From positions 124,001 to 188,000 of the forward strand of contig UBYA01000011.1 in NCBI GenBank assembly GCA_900469615.1: DNA of 64,000 nt. The letters are read 5' to 3'. The stretch's first letter is position 1, and every line of letters starts with the position of its first letter. This stretch comes from Hyphomicrobiales bacterium. Its GTDB lineage: Bacteria; Pseudomonadota; Alphaproteobacteria; Rhizobiales; Rhizobiaceae. The translations under genes and the position numbers were made by a program. This document shows positions 1-8,471 of the stretch, in pieces. The notes beneath the pieces are model-generated. The model saw only the letters and a list, made by a program, of their open reading frames with translations. It searched no databases and had not been told where the DNA came from.

Positions 1-569
1 CCGGTGCCGTTGGCATGATTGCTGGCATAGGTCGTCACGCCGGTAGACGCGTTGCCGGGCTTGAGCGCATCGTGCTCCGCCATCCACGGCTTGCTCATCA
101 TGTAGATTGCCGTGAGATCGTTCAGCAGAAGCGGATAAGGGCCGCGCAGGATCAAATCGACGGTGTATTCGTCCACCTTCTCGACGCCGATGACGGCCGA
201 AAGGTTTTCGCGATTGCGCGCGCCCGGATCGATCTGCCGCTGGATGGTGGCGACGACGTCGTCGGCGTTGAATGGCTGTCCCTCGTGGAACTTCACGCCC
301 TGGCGGAGATGGAAGCGCCACCGCGTCGGTTCGATCACTTCCCAAGAGGTTGCGAGCGCCGGCTCGATCGCGAGATCCTTGTTGCGGCGCACCAGCCCAT
401 CATAGACCATATTCTGCACGCTCTGCGTGAAGCTGTCGACCTGCGCGTTTGGATCATAAGAGATGACGTCGCCTGCCGAAGACCAGCGAAGCGTCTTCGC
501 AAGCGACGGGGTTGCCAGCGGAACGAGGATCACAAGCCCGGCCAAAAGGGCTTTCAGGTAGTTTTTCAC
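1..569 (-). CDS. ABC transporter solute-binding protein, family 5 (peptide/nickel type), N-terminal part
   Basis: Leftward gene cut by the left edge, so only about 190 N-terminal residues are visible. The start is a GTG at 569 (the upstream ATG runs straight into TGA), behind a GGGAG ribosome site. Residues 1-24 form a signal peptide ending near SLA. The family-5 signature follows: SYDPNAQVDSFTQ, NMVYDGLVRRN and RQGVKFHEGQPFNADDV, the usual start of a DppA/OppA-like lobe I. It should be a periplasmic receptor for a peptide-like or other small ligand; its permeases are probably further left, outside the window. It diverges from the amidohydrolase at 728 across an operator-rich gap, so the two are probably co-regulated and the ligand may be that enzyme's substrate (inference). 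Confidence 0.88.
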   Translation of the reverse strand, partial: MKNYLKALLAGLVILVPLATPSLAKTLRWSSAGDVISYDPNAQVDSFTQSVQNMVYDGLVRRNKDLAIEPALATSWEVIEPTRWRFHLRQGVKFHEGQPFNADDVVATIQRQIDPGARNRENLSAVIGVEKVDEYTVDLILRGPYPLLLNDLTAIYMMSKPWMAEHDALKPGNASTGVTTYASNHANGT

Positions 570-585
570 ATCGGTCTCCCGTTTT

Positions 586-695
586 TTGTATACATGTTTT
601 CGGTTTTATTGAATACAATTGTTCCCGCGAATTAGTGTACATATGATGTGCACAATAGCAAGCATTCAGTTTCGAATTTGCGAGATTGTGTACAA
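586..695. promoter_or_regulatory. Cluster of five TTGTnnACAA-like GntR operators in a divergent promoter
   Basis: Five decamers match the dyad TTGTnnACAA: 586-595 (TTGTATACAT), 609-618 (TTGAATACAA), 633-642 (TAGTGTACAT), 646-655 (ATGTGCACAA) and 686-695 (TTGTGTACAA). The first three are 23-24 bp apart, about two helical turns, suggesting cooperative binding on one DNA face. The form agrees with the known tGT-N-ACa consensus of FadR/VanR-type GntR repressors. The array lies between the binding protein starting at 569 and the amidohydrolase starting at 728. The GntR gene at 3628 is the obvious candidate binder, because a degenerate copy (TTCTGGACAA, 3615-3624) lies just before its start codon. 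Confidence 0.6.
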
Positions 696-727
696 TATGC
701 CTGCAAATTGCCCGAGGAGGAGCTGCC

Positions 728-2092
728 ATGGCGAAGGCGTTATTGATTGAAAACGGTGTCGTCATCACCATGGATGCGAACCGCCGCATTCTGGAAAAGG
801 GCCATGTCCTCATCGAGAACGGGCGCATTTCCACCGTGTCGGACATGGCATTGGACGTGCCCGCGGACGTCGAACGCATCGACGCATCTGACATGGCCGT
901 CATGCCCGGTCTCATCGATACGCACGCCCATGCGGGCCACACGCTGACGAAAGGACTGGGTGACGGTTCGGACCAATGGATGGACATCACCGGACGTATC
1001 TATGCGCAGGCGACGGATACCGAATTCTGGGCTGCCGAGGCGGCATTATCGGCCCTGGAGCGGATAAAGTGCGGCACGACCACGGCGGCCCTGCTGTTTG
1101 GCGGCGGCCCGGATATCATGCGCACGGAGACGCCGGCAGCCGCCCGGGCTCATCTTGCCGCGGTGCTCGACATGGGCGTGCGCGAGGTTCTGGCGGTAGG
1201 TCCGAACCGGCCGGGCCGGCATGTCTACCGCACATACGACCAGGACACGTTCATCGAGCGCGAAGTCTTGCCCGGCGAGCAGCTTGCCGCATGCAAAGAA
1301 CTCGCCGAAGAGTGGACAAACCGTGACGACCGTATCCGCATCGCTTTGTCGCTTCCGGTGTTCGACATGGCTGAGTTGCAGAGTGAGACTGTATACAATC
1401 TACTCTGCCAGTTGAGACGTCTCGCACGGGAAAGGAAACTGCTGCTCATCCAGGATGGGCACCGCGACGGCTCGATTGCCGCCAATGCCGCGTTCGACCT
1501 CTTCGACGATCGTTCGCTTCTCGCGCATTGCATCGATCTCACGAACGACGATATGGCGGCCCTCAAGCGCACCGGTGCAAAAGTGGCGCACAATCCGAGC
1601 GCCTTGATGTCGGTATCCGGCCGCTGCCCGGCGCCAGAGCTTGCCGAGCAGGGGATTACCGTATCGCTGGGGACGGACGCGGCCGCGCCCGACCGGCCGT
1701 TCGACATGTTCAGGAACATGTTTCAAGCGCATCGGTATCATGCGCGGCATTTCAGGGACGACCGCGTCATGCCGCCGGAGCAATTGCTGGAAATGGCCAC
1801 GATCGAGGGCGCACGCGCATTGTCGATGGAAAGCGAAATCGGATCGCTCGAACCGGGCAAGCGCGCCGACATCATCCTGGTCAATATGCGCCAGCCGCAT
1901 CTCTGGCCGCCGGCAAATCCATTGCAGAGGCTCGCGCGGTTTGCAAACGGCGCCGACGTGGATACGACGATCGTGGGCGGCCACGTTCTGATGCGCGCCC
2001 GCAAGCTCGTCCACCACGACGAGGACGCAATCCTCGATCGTGCCGAAAGGGCCTTCGGAACGATGATGAAACGGGCCGAGCTCGCCCGATGA
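728..2092 (+). CDS. Amidohydrolase-superfamily deaminase/hydrolase (ATZ/TRZ-like), unusual metal site
   Basis: A 454-residue cytosolic enzyme; ATG 728 follows a GAGGAGG ribosome site at 714-720. The fold is a metal-dependent amidohydrolase of the TrzN/AtzA/MTA-SAH deaminase type. HxH is at residues 66-68 (DTHAHAGHT), the third-strand His at 267 (LLAHCID) and the proton-shuttling Asp at 317 (SLGTDAAAP). The strand that normally carries HxxE instead reads LLIQDGHRD (Gln242, His245), so the usual metal-binding His and substrate-binding Glu appear replaced. Family members deaminate or dechlorinate purines, pterins and triazines; the substrate here is unknown. Its TGA overlaps a possible ATG of the downstream gene, so the two amidohydrolases form an operon, probably controlled by the operators at 586-695. 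A further TTGTATACAA-like site sits inside the gene at 1389-1398. Confidence 0.87.
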   Translation: MAKALLIENGVVITMDANRRILEKGHVLIENGRISTVSDMALDVPADVERIDASDMAVMPGLIDTHAHAGHTLTKGLGDGSDQWMDITGRIYAQATDTEFWAAEAALSALERIKCGTTTAALLFGGGPDIMRTETPAAARAHLAAVLDMGVREVLAVGPNRPGRHVYRTYDQDTFIEREVLPGEQLAACKELAEEWTNRDDRIRIALSLPVFDMAELQSETVYNLLCQLRRLARERKLLLIQDGHRDGSIAANAAFDLFDDRSLLAHCIDLTNDDMAALKRTGAKVAHNPSALMSVSGRCPAPELAEQGITVSLGTDAAAPDRPFDMFRNMFQAHRYHARHFRDDRVMPPEQLLEMATIEGARALSMESEIGSLEPGKRADIILVNMRQPHLWPPANPLQRLARFANGADVDTTIVGGHVLMRARKLVHHDEDAILDRAERAFGTMMKRAELAR

Positions 2093-2133
2093 CGACACCG
2101 GCGGCAATCGCAAGCAGAACAAGGGAGACGTCC

Positions 2134-3330
2134 ATGACGGCAGATATTTTGATCCGCAATGTTAGACCCTTCGGCGGGCAATTGTCCGATCTCTACATTC
2201 GTGACGGCTGGTTTGCCGAACGCGGCCGGCAGAAGGCCGCGGTCGAAATCGACGGAGGCGGCCAGATCGCCCTTCCCGGACTTGTCGAGGCGCACACGCA
2301 TCTCGACAAGACATTGGTCGGCATGGACTGGTTCGAGAATCGCGTCGGCCCCACACGCAACGAACGGATTCTGGCCGACCGGCGGGCGAAGCGGGAACTG
2401 GGGATCGATGCGCGGCGCCAGTCCATGCGACAGATCATGCAGACGCTGGCGTTCGGGGTGATGCATGTTCGAAGCCATGTCGACGTCGATACGGAAATCG
2501 GCATCGCCAACATCGAAGGCGTCGTCGAAACGCGCGACAAGGTCAAGGACCTGGTCGACGTGCAGATCGTCGCCTTTCCCCAGAGCGGCATGCTGGTTCG
2601 CGAAGGCACATTGGCCCTGATGGAGGAAGCGATCAAGGCTGGCGCGGATATTGTCGGCGGGATCGACCCCGCAAGCATCGACCGCGACCCCGTGCGGCAT
2701 CTCGATGCGATCTTTTCCCTTGCCGACCGCTATCAAAAGCCAATCGACATTCATCTGCACGAGCCGGGAGATTTGGGCGCATTTTGCCTGGAGCTGATCC
2801 TGGAGCGGACGCGCGCGCTTTCGCTGCAAGGAAAGGTCATGGTGAGCCATGCCTATTGCCTCGGCATGCTCGATCCCCAGCGGCAGCGTTCGCTTATCGA
2901 CGCGCTCGCAGCCGAGCGGATTGCGGTAATGACGGTCGGCAGCCCCTCCGCGCCGGCGCTGCCGCTGCGCGTCCTGCTCCAGTCCGGTGTCGTCATGGCA
3001 TCCGGCTCCGACGGTATTCAGGGCACCTGGGAACCTTGGGGCAACGGCGACATGCTGGAACGTGCCAAATATCTCGCGCAGCGCAACGGCATGACCAATG
3101 ACGCAGATCTCAAGGAAACGGCCGGCATTTGCACCTTTGGCGGCGCTGAAGGCATCGGCCTGACGCATTACGGCCTCTTAGAAGGCTGCCGGGGAGATCT
3201 TGTGCTTGTTCCCGCCCGAACTTTGGCCGAGGCCGTTGCGCTAACCCCGCAGAAGCGGACCGTCATCCGGCGCGGACAGGTGGTCGCGCGCGACGGCATG
3301 CTCTGCGGCGGACCGCAGCATATCGGATAG
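2134..3330 (+). CDS. Cytosine deaminase-like amidohydrolase (CodA family)
   Basis: A 398-residue enzyme. ATG 2134 is chosen over the ATGA-overlapping ATG at 2089 because AGGGAG lies at the right distance before it and the protein then begins at a family-like N terminus (MTADILIRNVRPFGG). CodA-type hallmarks are LPGLVEAHTHLDKTL (metal HxH at residues 54-56), VRSHVDVDTEIG, DIHLHEPGD, MVSHAYCLG and the SGSDGIQGTWEPWGNGD loop with the catalytic Asp. Relatives deaminate cytosine, isoguanine or similar rings, or hydrolyse N-acyl and cyclic amides; the exact substrate cannot be read from sequence. It is co-transcribed with the amidohydrolase upstream and followed by a GntR regulator, indicating a small heterocycle-catabolic unit. 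Confidence 0.88.
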   Translation: MTADILIRNVRPFGGQLSDLYIRDGWFAERGRQKAAVEIDGGGQIALPGLVEAHTHLDKTLVGMDWFENRVGPTRNERILADRRAKRELGIDARRQSMRQIMQTLAFGVMHVRSHVDVDTEIGIANIEGVVETRDKVKDLVDVQIVAFPQSGMLVREGTLALMEEAIKAGADIVGGIDPASIDRDPVRHLDAIFSLADRYQKPIDIHLHEPGDLGAFCLELILERTRALSLQGKVMVSHAYCLGMLDPQRQRSLIDALAAERIAVMTVGSPSAPALPLRVLLQSGVVMASGSDGIQGTWEPWGNGDMLERAKYLAQRNGMTNDADLKETAGICTFGGAEGIGLTHYGLLEGCRGDLVLVPARTLAEAVALTPQKRTVIRRGQVVARDGMLCGGPQHIG

Positions 3331-3627
3331 CTCCCGGACCGACGGCGACGCCTTCGGTCGCTCAAGGATGGCGCGGCCCATTCCTGCGCCGCAAGGAGAA
3401 CCAAAGGCCCGCAGAGGCCGCCTCGCCCGGCCGCATCGTCGGACTTTCGCGTTGCGCAGGCTCGGCGTCCCAGTCATGAAAACATCAGACTCACATCAGG
3501 ACGAGCAGAAGCAGTCCCGCTGTTCTACGCCTTTACGCGCTTGGCGGCGCGATGATACCGTTCCCGATCTCCGGGGCCGAGCTGTCTCTATGCCGCCCCG
3601 CGCTCAAGTCATAATTCTGGACAACCA

Positions 3628-4338
3628 ATGGTACCGACACTTCGGAACAAGAAATCGGCGATATCCAAATCCGATGCCGTCTATCGCGCGTTGAAGCGTG
3701 CCATTCTCGATCAGGCTCTGGCCGCTGGCGCGAAATTGCCGGAGGACTCGATCGGCGAACGGCTGGGCGTGAGCCGGACGATCGTCAGGCAGGCATTGGC
3801 GCGGCTGAGCGGCGAGGGTCTGATCGAGCTGCGCCCGCACAAGGGCGCCTGTGTCGCGCAGCCCAGCCTCGAAGAGGCGCACCATATTTTCGCGGTTCGC
3901 CAAGCGCTCGAAACCCTGGTCATCGACACGCTGATCGGCAAGCTGACGCAGCAGCAGATCCGTCAGCTAGAGGCTCATGTCGAGGCGGAAGATATGGCCC
4001 GCGCCAGCAATGCGTCGTCGTCCATCCAGCTCGCCGGGGAATTTCACGTTCTCCTGGCGAAACTGACGGAAAACGACGTGCTTCTCCGCTATGTCACCGA
4101 ATTGGTTTCGCGCTCGTCGCTCATCCTCTCCCTTTATGGACGCCCGCATTCGCCCGATTGTGCTGTGTCGGAGCATCGCGAGCTGATTGCGGCCCTCGAC
4201 AGCAATGAACGGGAAAAGGCATGCGCCCTCATGCGGCATCATATCGATGCCATTACCACGCGCGCCTTGCTGAAAGGCAGCTCCGAGAACGATCTTCCCG
4301 ATGTGCTCGCGACCTATGCGCGGGAAGAGGGATTGTGA
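3628..4338 (+). CDS. GntR-family transcriptional regulator, FadR/FCD type
   Basis: A 236-residue repressor-type protein. The N-terminal winged helix spans about residues 15-75, with recognition helix SIGERLGVSRTIVRQALARL, followed by an all-helical FCD ligand domain (EEAHHIFAVRQALE, then LAGEFHVLLAKL, ending HIDAITTRAL). The start ATG 3628 has no strong ribosome site. The sequence TTCTGGACAA at 3615-3624 resembles the operators at 586-695, so autoregulation is plausible. The 297 bp upstream (3331-3627) show nothing coding. Neighbouring amidohydrolases upstream make it the likely sensor of their substrate or product. FCD domains commonly bind a metal and a carboxylate ligand; the effector is unknown. 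Confidence 0.87.
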   Translation: MVPTLRNKKSAISKSDAVYRALKRAILDQALAAGAKLPEDSIGERLGVSRTIVRQALARLSGEGLIELRPHKGACVAQPSLEEAHHIFAVRQALETLVIDTLIGKLTQQQIRQLEAHVEAEDMARASNASSSIQLAGEFHVLLAKLTENDVLLRYVTELVSRSSLILSLYGRPHSPDCAVSEHRELIAALDSNEREKACALMRHHIDAITTRALLKGSSENDLPDVLATYAREEGL

Positions 4339-4465
4339 ACGGCAGGCGACCGCGCCTGGTGGGGGGCTCCGCCAATATCCGTCGTCTGGACACCGCTGCC
4401 CCTCTTCCGATGAGCACCGCCGGCAGCGAAGGCCGGGCCGGCGGCAGTACGTCGGGGCTCGGCAG

Positions 4466-5230
4466 TTACCTCCGCCGACGATGCCAGCGCAGCAATCGCG
4501 CCTCCACGCCCGCCAAGGCGAAGGAGGTGAGGCATCCCAGGGCCGCGAGCAGGATGACACCCGCGTAGAGGTCCGGCGCTCGAAATGCGCGCGCCGCCAA
4601 AAGGATCCAGTTACCAAGGCCGTCGCGGCCAGCGAGCATCTCGCAAACGATGGCAACGATGAGGGCGACGGTCAGGCCCAGCCGCATACCGCCCAGAATG
4701 TCGGGACTTGCCGAAGGCAGGGCGATCTTGACGATAGTGGCACCGCGCGACAGGCCGAGCGCCCGGCCGACTTCGTAAAGGGTCGGCTCGACACTGGCAA
4801 AACCATGGATCGTCGACAACAGCACGGGCCAAAGGGCGCCAAACACGATGACCGAAAGAACCATGCCGTCGCTGAGGCCGAGCAATGCGATCGCAACCGG
4901 AATGATTGCCGAGGCGGGCAATGGGCGCAGAAATTCGAGCGTCGGCCCCAGAAAGTCGCGCAAGCTCGCGGAAATGCCGATCGCCGCGCCGAGGACGATG
5001 CCGACCAGCGACGCGACAAGCCAGCCCCAGAACATCCGCTCGATGGTTGCCAGCAGCTTCTCCATAAGGTCTCCCGTCGAAAACCCCTTGATCAGCGCCG
5101 CCCAGGCGCGATCGGGACCCGGCAGGAACACAGGGGAAACAAGGCGGTGATCGGCGACCCATTGCCAAAGACCGACGAGAGCCGCAGCAAGCAAAAGACC
5201 GCAGACAAGAGAAAAAAGCCGGGCCATCAT
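4466..5230 (-). CDS. ABC transporter permease, SsuC/TauC family (distal)
   Basis: A 254-residue inner-membrane permease. ATG 5230 overlaps the TGA of the preceding permease (ATGA). About six membrane segments are visible. The EAA-loop region reads EPTLYEVGRALGLSRGATIVKIALP, typical of nitrate/sulfonate/taurine importers where it docks on the ATPase. It is the last gene of the leftward operon 8421-4466 and converges on the GntR gene at 3628. The 127-bp gap 4339-4465 between them shows no clear terminator. It pairs with the permease at 5227-5988 as a heterodimer, or possibly each pairs with itself; substrate specificity lies in the binding protein at 7483. Confidence 0.87.
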   Translation of the reverse strand: MMARLFSLVCGLLLAAALVGLWQWVADHRLVSPVFLPGPDRAWAALIKGFSTGDLMEKLLATIERMFWGWLVASLVGIVLGAAIGISASLRDFLGPTLEFLRPLPASAIIPVAIALLGLSDGMVLSVIVFGALWPVLLSTIHGFASVEPTLYEVGRALGLSRGATIVKIALPSASPDILGGMRLGLTVALIVAIVCEMLAGRDGLGNWILLAARAFRAPDLYAGVILLAALGCLTSFALAGVEARLLRWHRRRR

Positions 5231-5988
5231 CGCAGCGTCGTCCCCGGCAAGGCGGCCCGGCCAAGATGGCGCTGCAAATAGGAAAGGCATCCGTTGAACG
5301 CGTAGCCGACGATGCCGACCCATAGCAGATAGGCCAGCATGAGATCCGGGCGAAGCGCCTGTTGCGCAACGAGGATGCCATAGCCGAGGCCGAGCGGATT
5401 GACGGCAATCTCGACCGTCACGGCAACGACGAGCGCGATGCCGGCGGCAAGCCGGAAGGCGACGATAATCCGCGGCAGCGATGCCGGAAGAATGATCTTC
5501 CAGACGCGGGCCAGCACGTTCAGCCCCAGGGCTCTGGAAACCTCCAGCAGACGCGGCTCCACGCCGAAGAACGCCGCGCGCGTCAAAATCAGCATTGGCC
5601 AGAGGCACGAAAAGGCGACGATCGCGATTTCCATCCGGTAGCCGAAGCCGAAGACCAGCATCGCGATCGGCAGTAGCGCAACCGATGGGATGGGCCGCAG
5701 CACTTCGATGCTCAGATAGGTGGCCTTGCCAAGCAGGGGCACGAGGCCGAGGAGTATCCCGAGCAGCAGACCGATCGCAGCCCCGATGAACAGGCCACCC
5801 AGCGCTGCGATCAGCGTATCTCCGGTTGCCACCAGAAGCGAACCGTCTCCAAAAGCGCGGACAAGCGCCAGAACGACGGCGCTCGGGGGAGACAGCGCAT
5901 CGCTGGTCGTGGGCGAAAGATGTGCGGCAAGCTCTGCGAGAAGCAGCAGGAAAAAAGGCACCACAAGCGCTTTGACCGTCTTCGTCAT
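5227..5988 (-). CDS. ABC transporter permease, SsuC/TauC family (proximal)
   Basis: A 253-residue inner-membrane permease with about six hydrophobic segments and an EAA loop (EPRLLEVSRALGLNVLARVWK) of the SsuC/TauC/NrtB type. The start at 5988 and the stop of the ATPase at 5985 share an ATGA, as does the junction with the next permease, so translation is coupled down the operon. The two permeases are distinct paralogues rather than a recent duplication, judging by their low visible identity. The system should import a small organic anion or amide in the sulfonate-nitrate-taurine transporter class. Confidence 0.87.
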   Translation of the reverse strand: MTKTVKALVVPFFLLLLAELAAHLSPTTSDALSPPSAVVLALVRAFGDGSLLVATGDTLIAALGGLFIGAAIGLLLGILLGLVPLLGKATYLSIEVLRPIPSVALLPIAMLVFGFGYRMEIAIVAFSCLWPMLILTRAAFFGVEPRLLEVSRALGLNVLARVWKIILPASLPRIIVAFRLAAGIALVVAVTVEIAVNPLGLGYGILVAQQALRPDLMLAYLLWVGIVGYAFNGCLSYLQRHLGRAALPGTTLR

Positions 5989-6767
5989 TGCTCAGCCTTC
6001 TCGATGAAGTCGAACAAAGCACGGCGCAAGGCCAGAAATTCCGGCATTTCCCGCGTGGTCAACTGATTCCGCGGGCGTGGCAGTCCGATATCGAAAACCT
6101 GCCCGATCCGACCCGGATTAGGCAGCAGTCCGATGACCTTGTCGCCAAGATAGATCGCCTCCTCGATGTCGTGGGTAACAAAGAAGACGGTGGTGCCGGT
6201 TTCGGCGACGATCGACAGCATTTCGTCCTGAAGGCCCTGCCTGGTCATCGCATCGAGCGCGCCGAACGGTTCGTCCATCAAAATCACGTCGGGCTTTTGT
6301 GCAAGACAGCGGGCGATCTGCAGACGCTGCTGCATGCCGCCCGACATTTCGGTAGGATATTTGTCGGCATGGCTGGCAAGCCCGACCTTGGCAAGCAGCG
6401 GATCGATCATATCGGCGCGCTCCCGGGCAGGAATGCCGATGGCCTCCAGCGCCAGGGAAACATTGCCGCGGGCCGTTCGCCAGGGAAGAAGCGCCTTGCC
6501 ATAGTCCTGAAAGACAATGGCGACATCGCGCCGCGGGCCGGCAAGGCTTTTGCCCAGAACCGCGACATTTCCACTGGCCGGCCGAACCAGTCCGGCGGCC
6601 ATTCTGAGCGCCGTCGTCTTGCCGCAGCCGGACGGGCCGATGACGCACGCAATCTCGCCGCTTGCGACCGAAAAGCTCAGCTCCGAGATCACCGCGCGGT
6701 TTCCATAGGCAAGCGAAACGTCTTCGAAGGCGATGGCAGGGCGACGCGTTGCCAAAGATGGGGTCAT
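5985..6767 (-). CDS. ABC transporter ATP-binding protein, SsuB/TauB family
   Basis: A 260-residue ATPase that energises the two adjacent permeases. Walker A is GPSGCGKT (residues 44-51), the signature is MSGGMQQRLQIARCLA, Walker B is VILMDEPFGALD and the switch His lies in FVTHDIEEAIYL. The C terminus (MPEFLALRRALFDFIEKAEQ) resembles SsuB/TauB. It overlaps the upstream GntR gene by 4 bp (ATGA) and the downstream permease by 4 bp, so it is firmly part of the operon. Confidence 0.9.
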   Translation of the reverse strand: MTPSLATRRPAIAFEDVSLAYGNRAVISELSFSVASGEIACVIGPSGCGKTTALRMAAGLVRPASGNVAVLGKSLAGPRRDVAIVFQDYGKALLPWRTARGNVSLALEAIGIPARERADMIDPLLAKVGLASHADKYPTEMSGGMQQRLQIARCLAQKPDVILMDEPFGALDAMTRQGLQDEMLSIVAETGTTVFFVTHDIEEAIYLGDKVIGLLPNPGRIGQVFDIGLPRPRNQLTTREMPEFLALRRALFDFIEKAEQ

Positions 6768-7486
6768 TCTATTGTCCTTGGCTCGGCGGAATCATAGACG
6801 ATGTCGAGCGTGTGATGGAGATGCTGGCAGAGACGGGAAACGGCTGTTTCCCCGTCGCGGGCGATCGCAAGCTCGGCAAGCTCCTGATGCTGATGGATGA
6901 ACCAGGCGGGCTCCCGCATCGTGCGCATCATTGCCCGGCGATAGCGATAGGCCTGCAGGTAAAGGCTGTCGTGGAGCGCCAGCATGCGCTCGGACCCGCA
7001 AGCCGCAATCAATGCCTTGTGAAAAGCCTTGTGAAGGATATCGAATTCCGGATTGCCGTCCCGCATCTGTTCGGGATTGGTCTGCACGTTGCGACGGAGG
7101 CGATGCAAGGCCGCCAATATGCCGGCCTCCCATGCATCGTCGCCCAAGCGCATGGATAGCCGCAGCGCTTCCGCCTCGACCAGCTTGCGCACGTTGGTAA
7201 TATCCTCAAGATCGGCACGCGAGACGCTGGCGACCCGAAAGCCGCGCTGGCCGACGATCGAGATGAGCCCCTTGGCGGCAAGCCGGGTCAGCCCCTCGCG
7301 CAACGGCGTCGCGCCGATGCCGTAATGGGCCGACAAGGCATGGATACCGAGCCGAGTCTCCGGCTTCCAGAGACCGGACAGAATATCCTGCTCGACCAGA
7401 CCTGCGGCACGCTCGCTGAGCGTGTCTGTCCCCAGGCCCTCCTCCTGATCCTGCGTCTTCGTCTCGCGTGCTTTCGTTTCGGTCAT
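6764..7486 (-). CDS. GntR-family regulator (FCD domain) embedded in the ABC operon
   Basis: A 240-residue regulator: a charged N-terminal tail of about 20 residues, a winged helix (residues 23-90, with LSAHYGIGATPLREGLTRLAAKG cut by a typical wing) and an FCD domain ending HHTLDIVYDS. ATG 7486 overlaps the TGA of the binding-protein gene and its own stop overlaps the ATPase start, so the regulator is made as the second product of the operon it presumably controls. This gives built-in feedback. The likely operator is the palindrome at 8482-8497 between the -35 and -10 of the operon promoter (inference). Confidence 0.86.
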   Translation of the reverse strand: MTETKARETKTQDQEEGLGTDTLSERAAGLVEQDILSGLWKPETRLGIHALSAHYGIGATPLREGLTRLAAKGLISIVGQRGFRVASVSRADLEDITNVRKLVEAEALRLSMRLGDDAWEAGILAALHRLRRNVQTNPEQMRDGNPEFDILHKAFHKALIAACGSERMLALHDSLYLQAYRYRRAMMRTMREPAWFIHQHQELAELAIARDGETAVSRLCQHLHHTLDIVYDSAEPRTIE

Positions 7487-8421
7487 TTCAAGATCAACTT
7501 GTCTACGTCTGGTTTGGATTGCAGCATGTTCTGCTTGTCCATCACATCGACCCACCATTCAAGTTCTTCGCTGGTCAGCTTCGGATCGGCAATCGAGACT
7601 TTCATCGACGACAGGACATCGAGCGAGATCTTGGTGAAGCGGGAAATTGCCGCCTTTGCCTTGTCCGGCTGGCTGTTGACGATGGTGGATGCCTCTTCGA
7701 TGGATTTGCGGAAGGCCGTCACCGCATCGGGATGCGCTTCGGCCCAGTCCCGCGAAGCGGCATAAAGGATCTGCGGGCGCTTTTCCGGCAGGGAATCGAG
7801 GAAATGCGCAACGACCGTCCCCGTGCCGCTGGACGTGATGCGCGACATGATGGGATCGGCGGAAACCACGGCATCGACGGCGCCGGATTTCAGCACGTCG
7901 TTCATCGTCGGGAACGTAACCTCCACGAAGTTGACCTGCTTGGGGTCGACACCGTTATCCATCAGCCATTTGACGAAGAGCACCTGCAGGAAAGCGCCAA
8001 TGCCGGGCGCACCGACTTTTTTGCCGATGAAGTCCTTGGCCGTCTTGATGGAACTGCCGGCGGGAACCACGACGCCGACCGAATCCGAGGTGGACTTTGC
8101 CGTCGACGAGGCGCCATCGACCGCGACCAGATCAAGCCCGCCGTCGACGGCCTGCAGGAAGACCGATGGGGTCGGCCCGCCGATTTGAACCGAATTCGAT
8201 AGCAAGGCGGCCGGAATATTCGAATTCAGGCCGATCAGAGTCAGCTGAACGTCTATTCCGTTTTTCTTGAAGATACCGTCTTCGACAGCGATCGCGGCAT
8301 TGGCGCAGTCGGTGGTCGCCGTGCAGCCGACGGAAATCGCCGTATCGGCCGCCATCGCCGCGGTCGAAAGCGCAGCCGACAACAGCAAGCCCGCACCGGC
8401 GAGCGTGATCAAAGTCCTCAT
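7483..8421 (-). CDS. ABC transporter substrate-binding protein, SsuA/TauA/NMT1-like
   Basis: A 312-residue periplasmic receptor. ATG 8421 is preceded by GGGAGGA; residues 1-24 form a signal peptide ending TAAMA|AD. Features of the NMT1/SsuA fold include a first lobe with EDGIFKKNGIDVQL and a hinge region at LDLVAVDGAS. The FIGKKVGAPGIGAF loop contacts ligand, and TFPTMNDVLKSGAVDAVV is typical of taurine/sulfonate receptors. A pair of cysteines (CTATTDC) near the mature N terminus may form a disulfide. It is the first gene of the leftward operon and defines its specificity; the divergent FAH and cyclase genes suggest an aromatic-amide or heterocyclic ligand, but that is inference. Confidence 0.87.
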   Translation of the reverse strand: MRTLITLAGAGLLLSAALSTAAMAADTAISVGCTATTDCANAAIAVEDGIFKKNGIDVQLTLIGLNSNIPAALLSNSVQIGGPTPSVFLQAVDGGLDLVAVDGASSTAKSTSDSVGVVVPAGSSIKTAKDFIGKKVGAPGIGAFLQVLFVKWLMDNGVDPKQVNFVEVTFPTMNDVLKSGAVDAVVSADPIMSRITSSGTGTVVAHFLDSLPEKRPQILYAASRDWAEAHPDAVTAFRKSIEEASTIVNSQPDKAKAAISRFTKISLDVLSSMKVSIADPKLTSEELEWWVDVMDKQNMLQSKPDVDKLILK

Positions 8422-8471
8422 CTCATTCCTCCCAAGATTCATCTTTTCATATAGAAAAATTTCGTTTATCG

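Noticed and set aside
4466..6022. A single 518-codon leftward frame across both permease genes
   Set aside because: Only its second half reads as a permease; the first half is the wrong frame of the proximal permease, which has its own coherent protein at 5227-5988.
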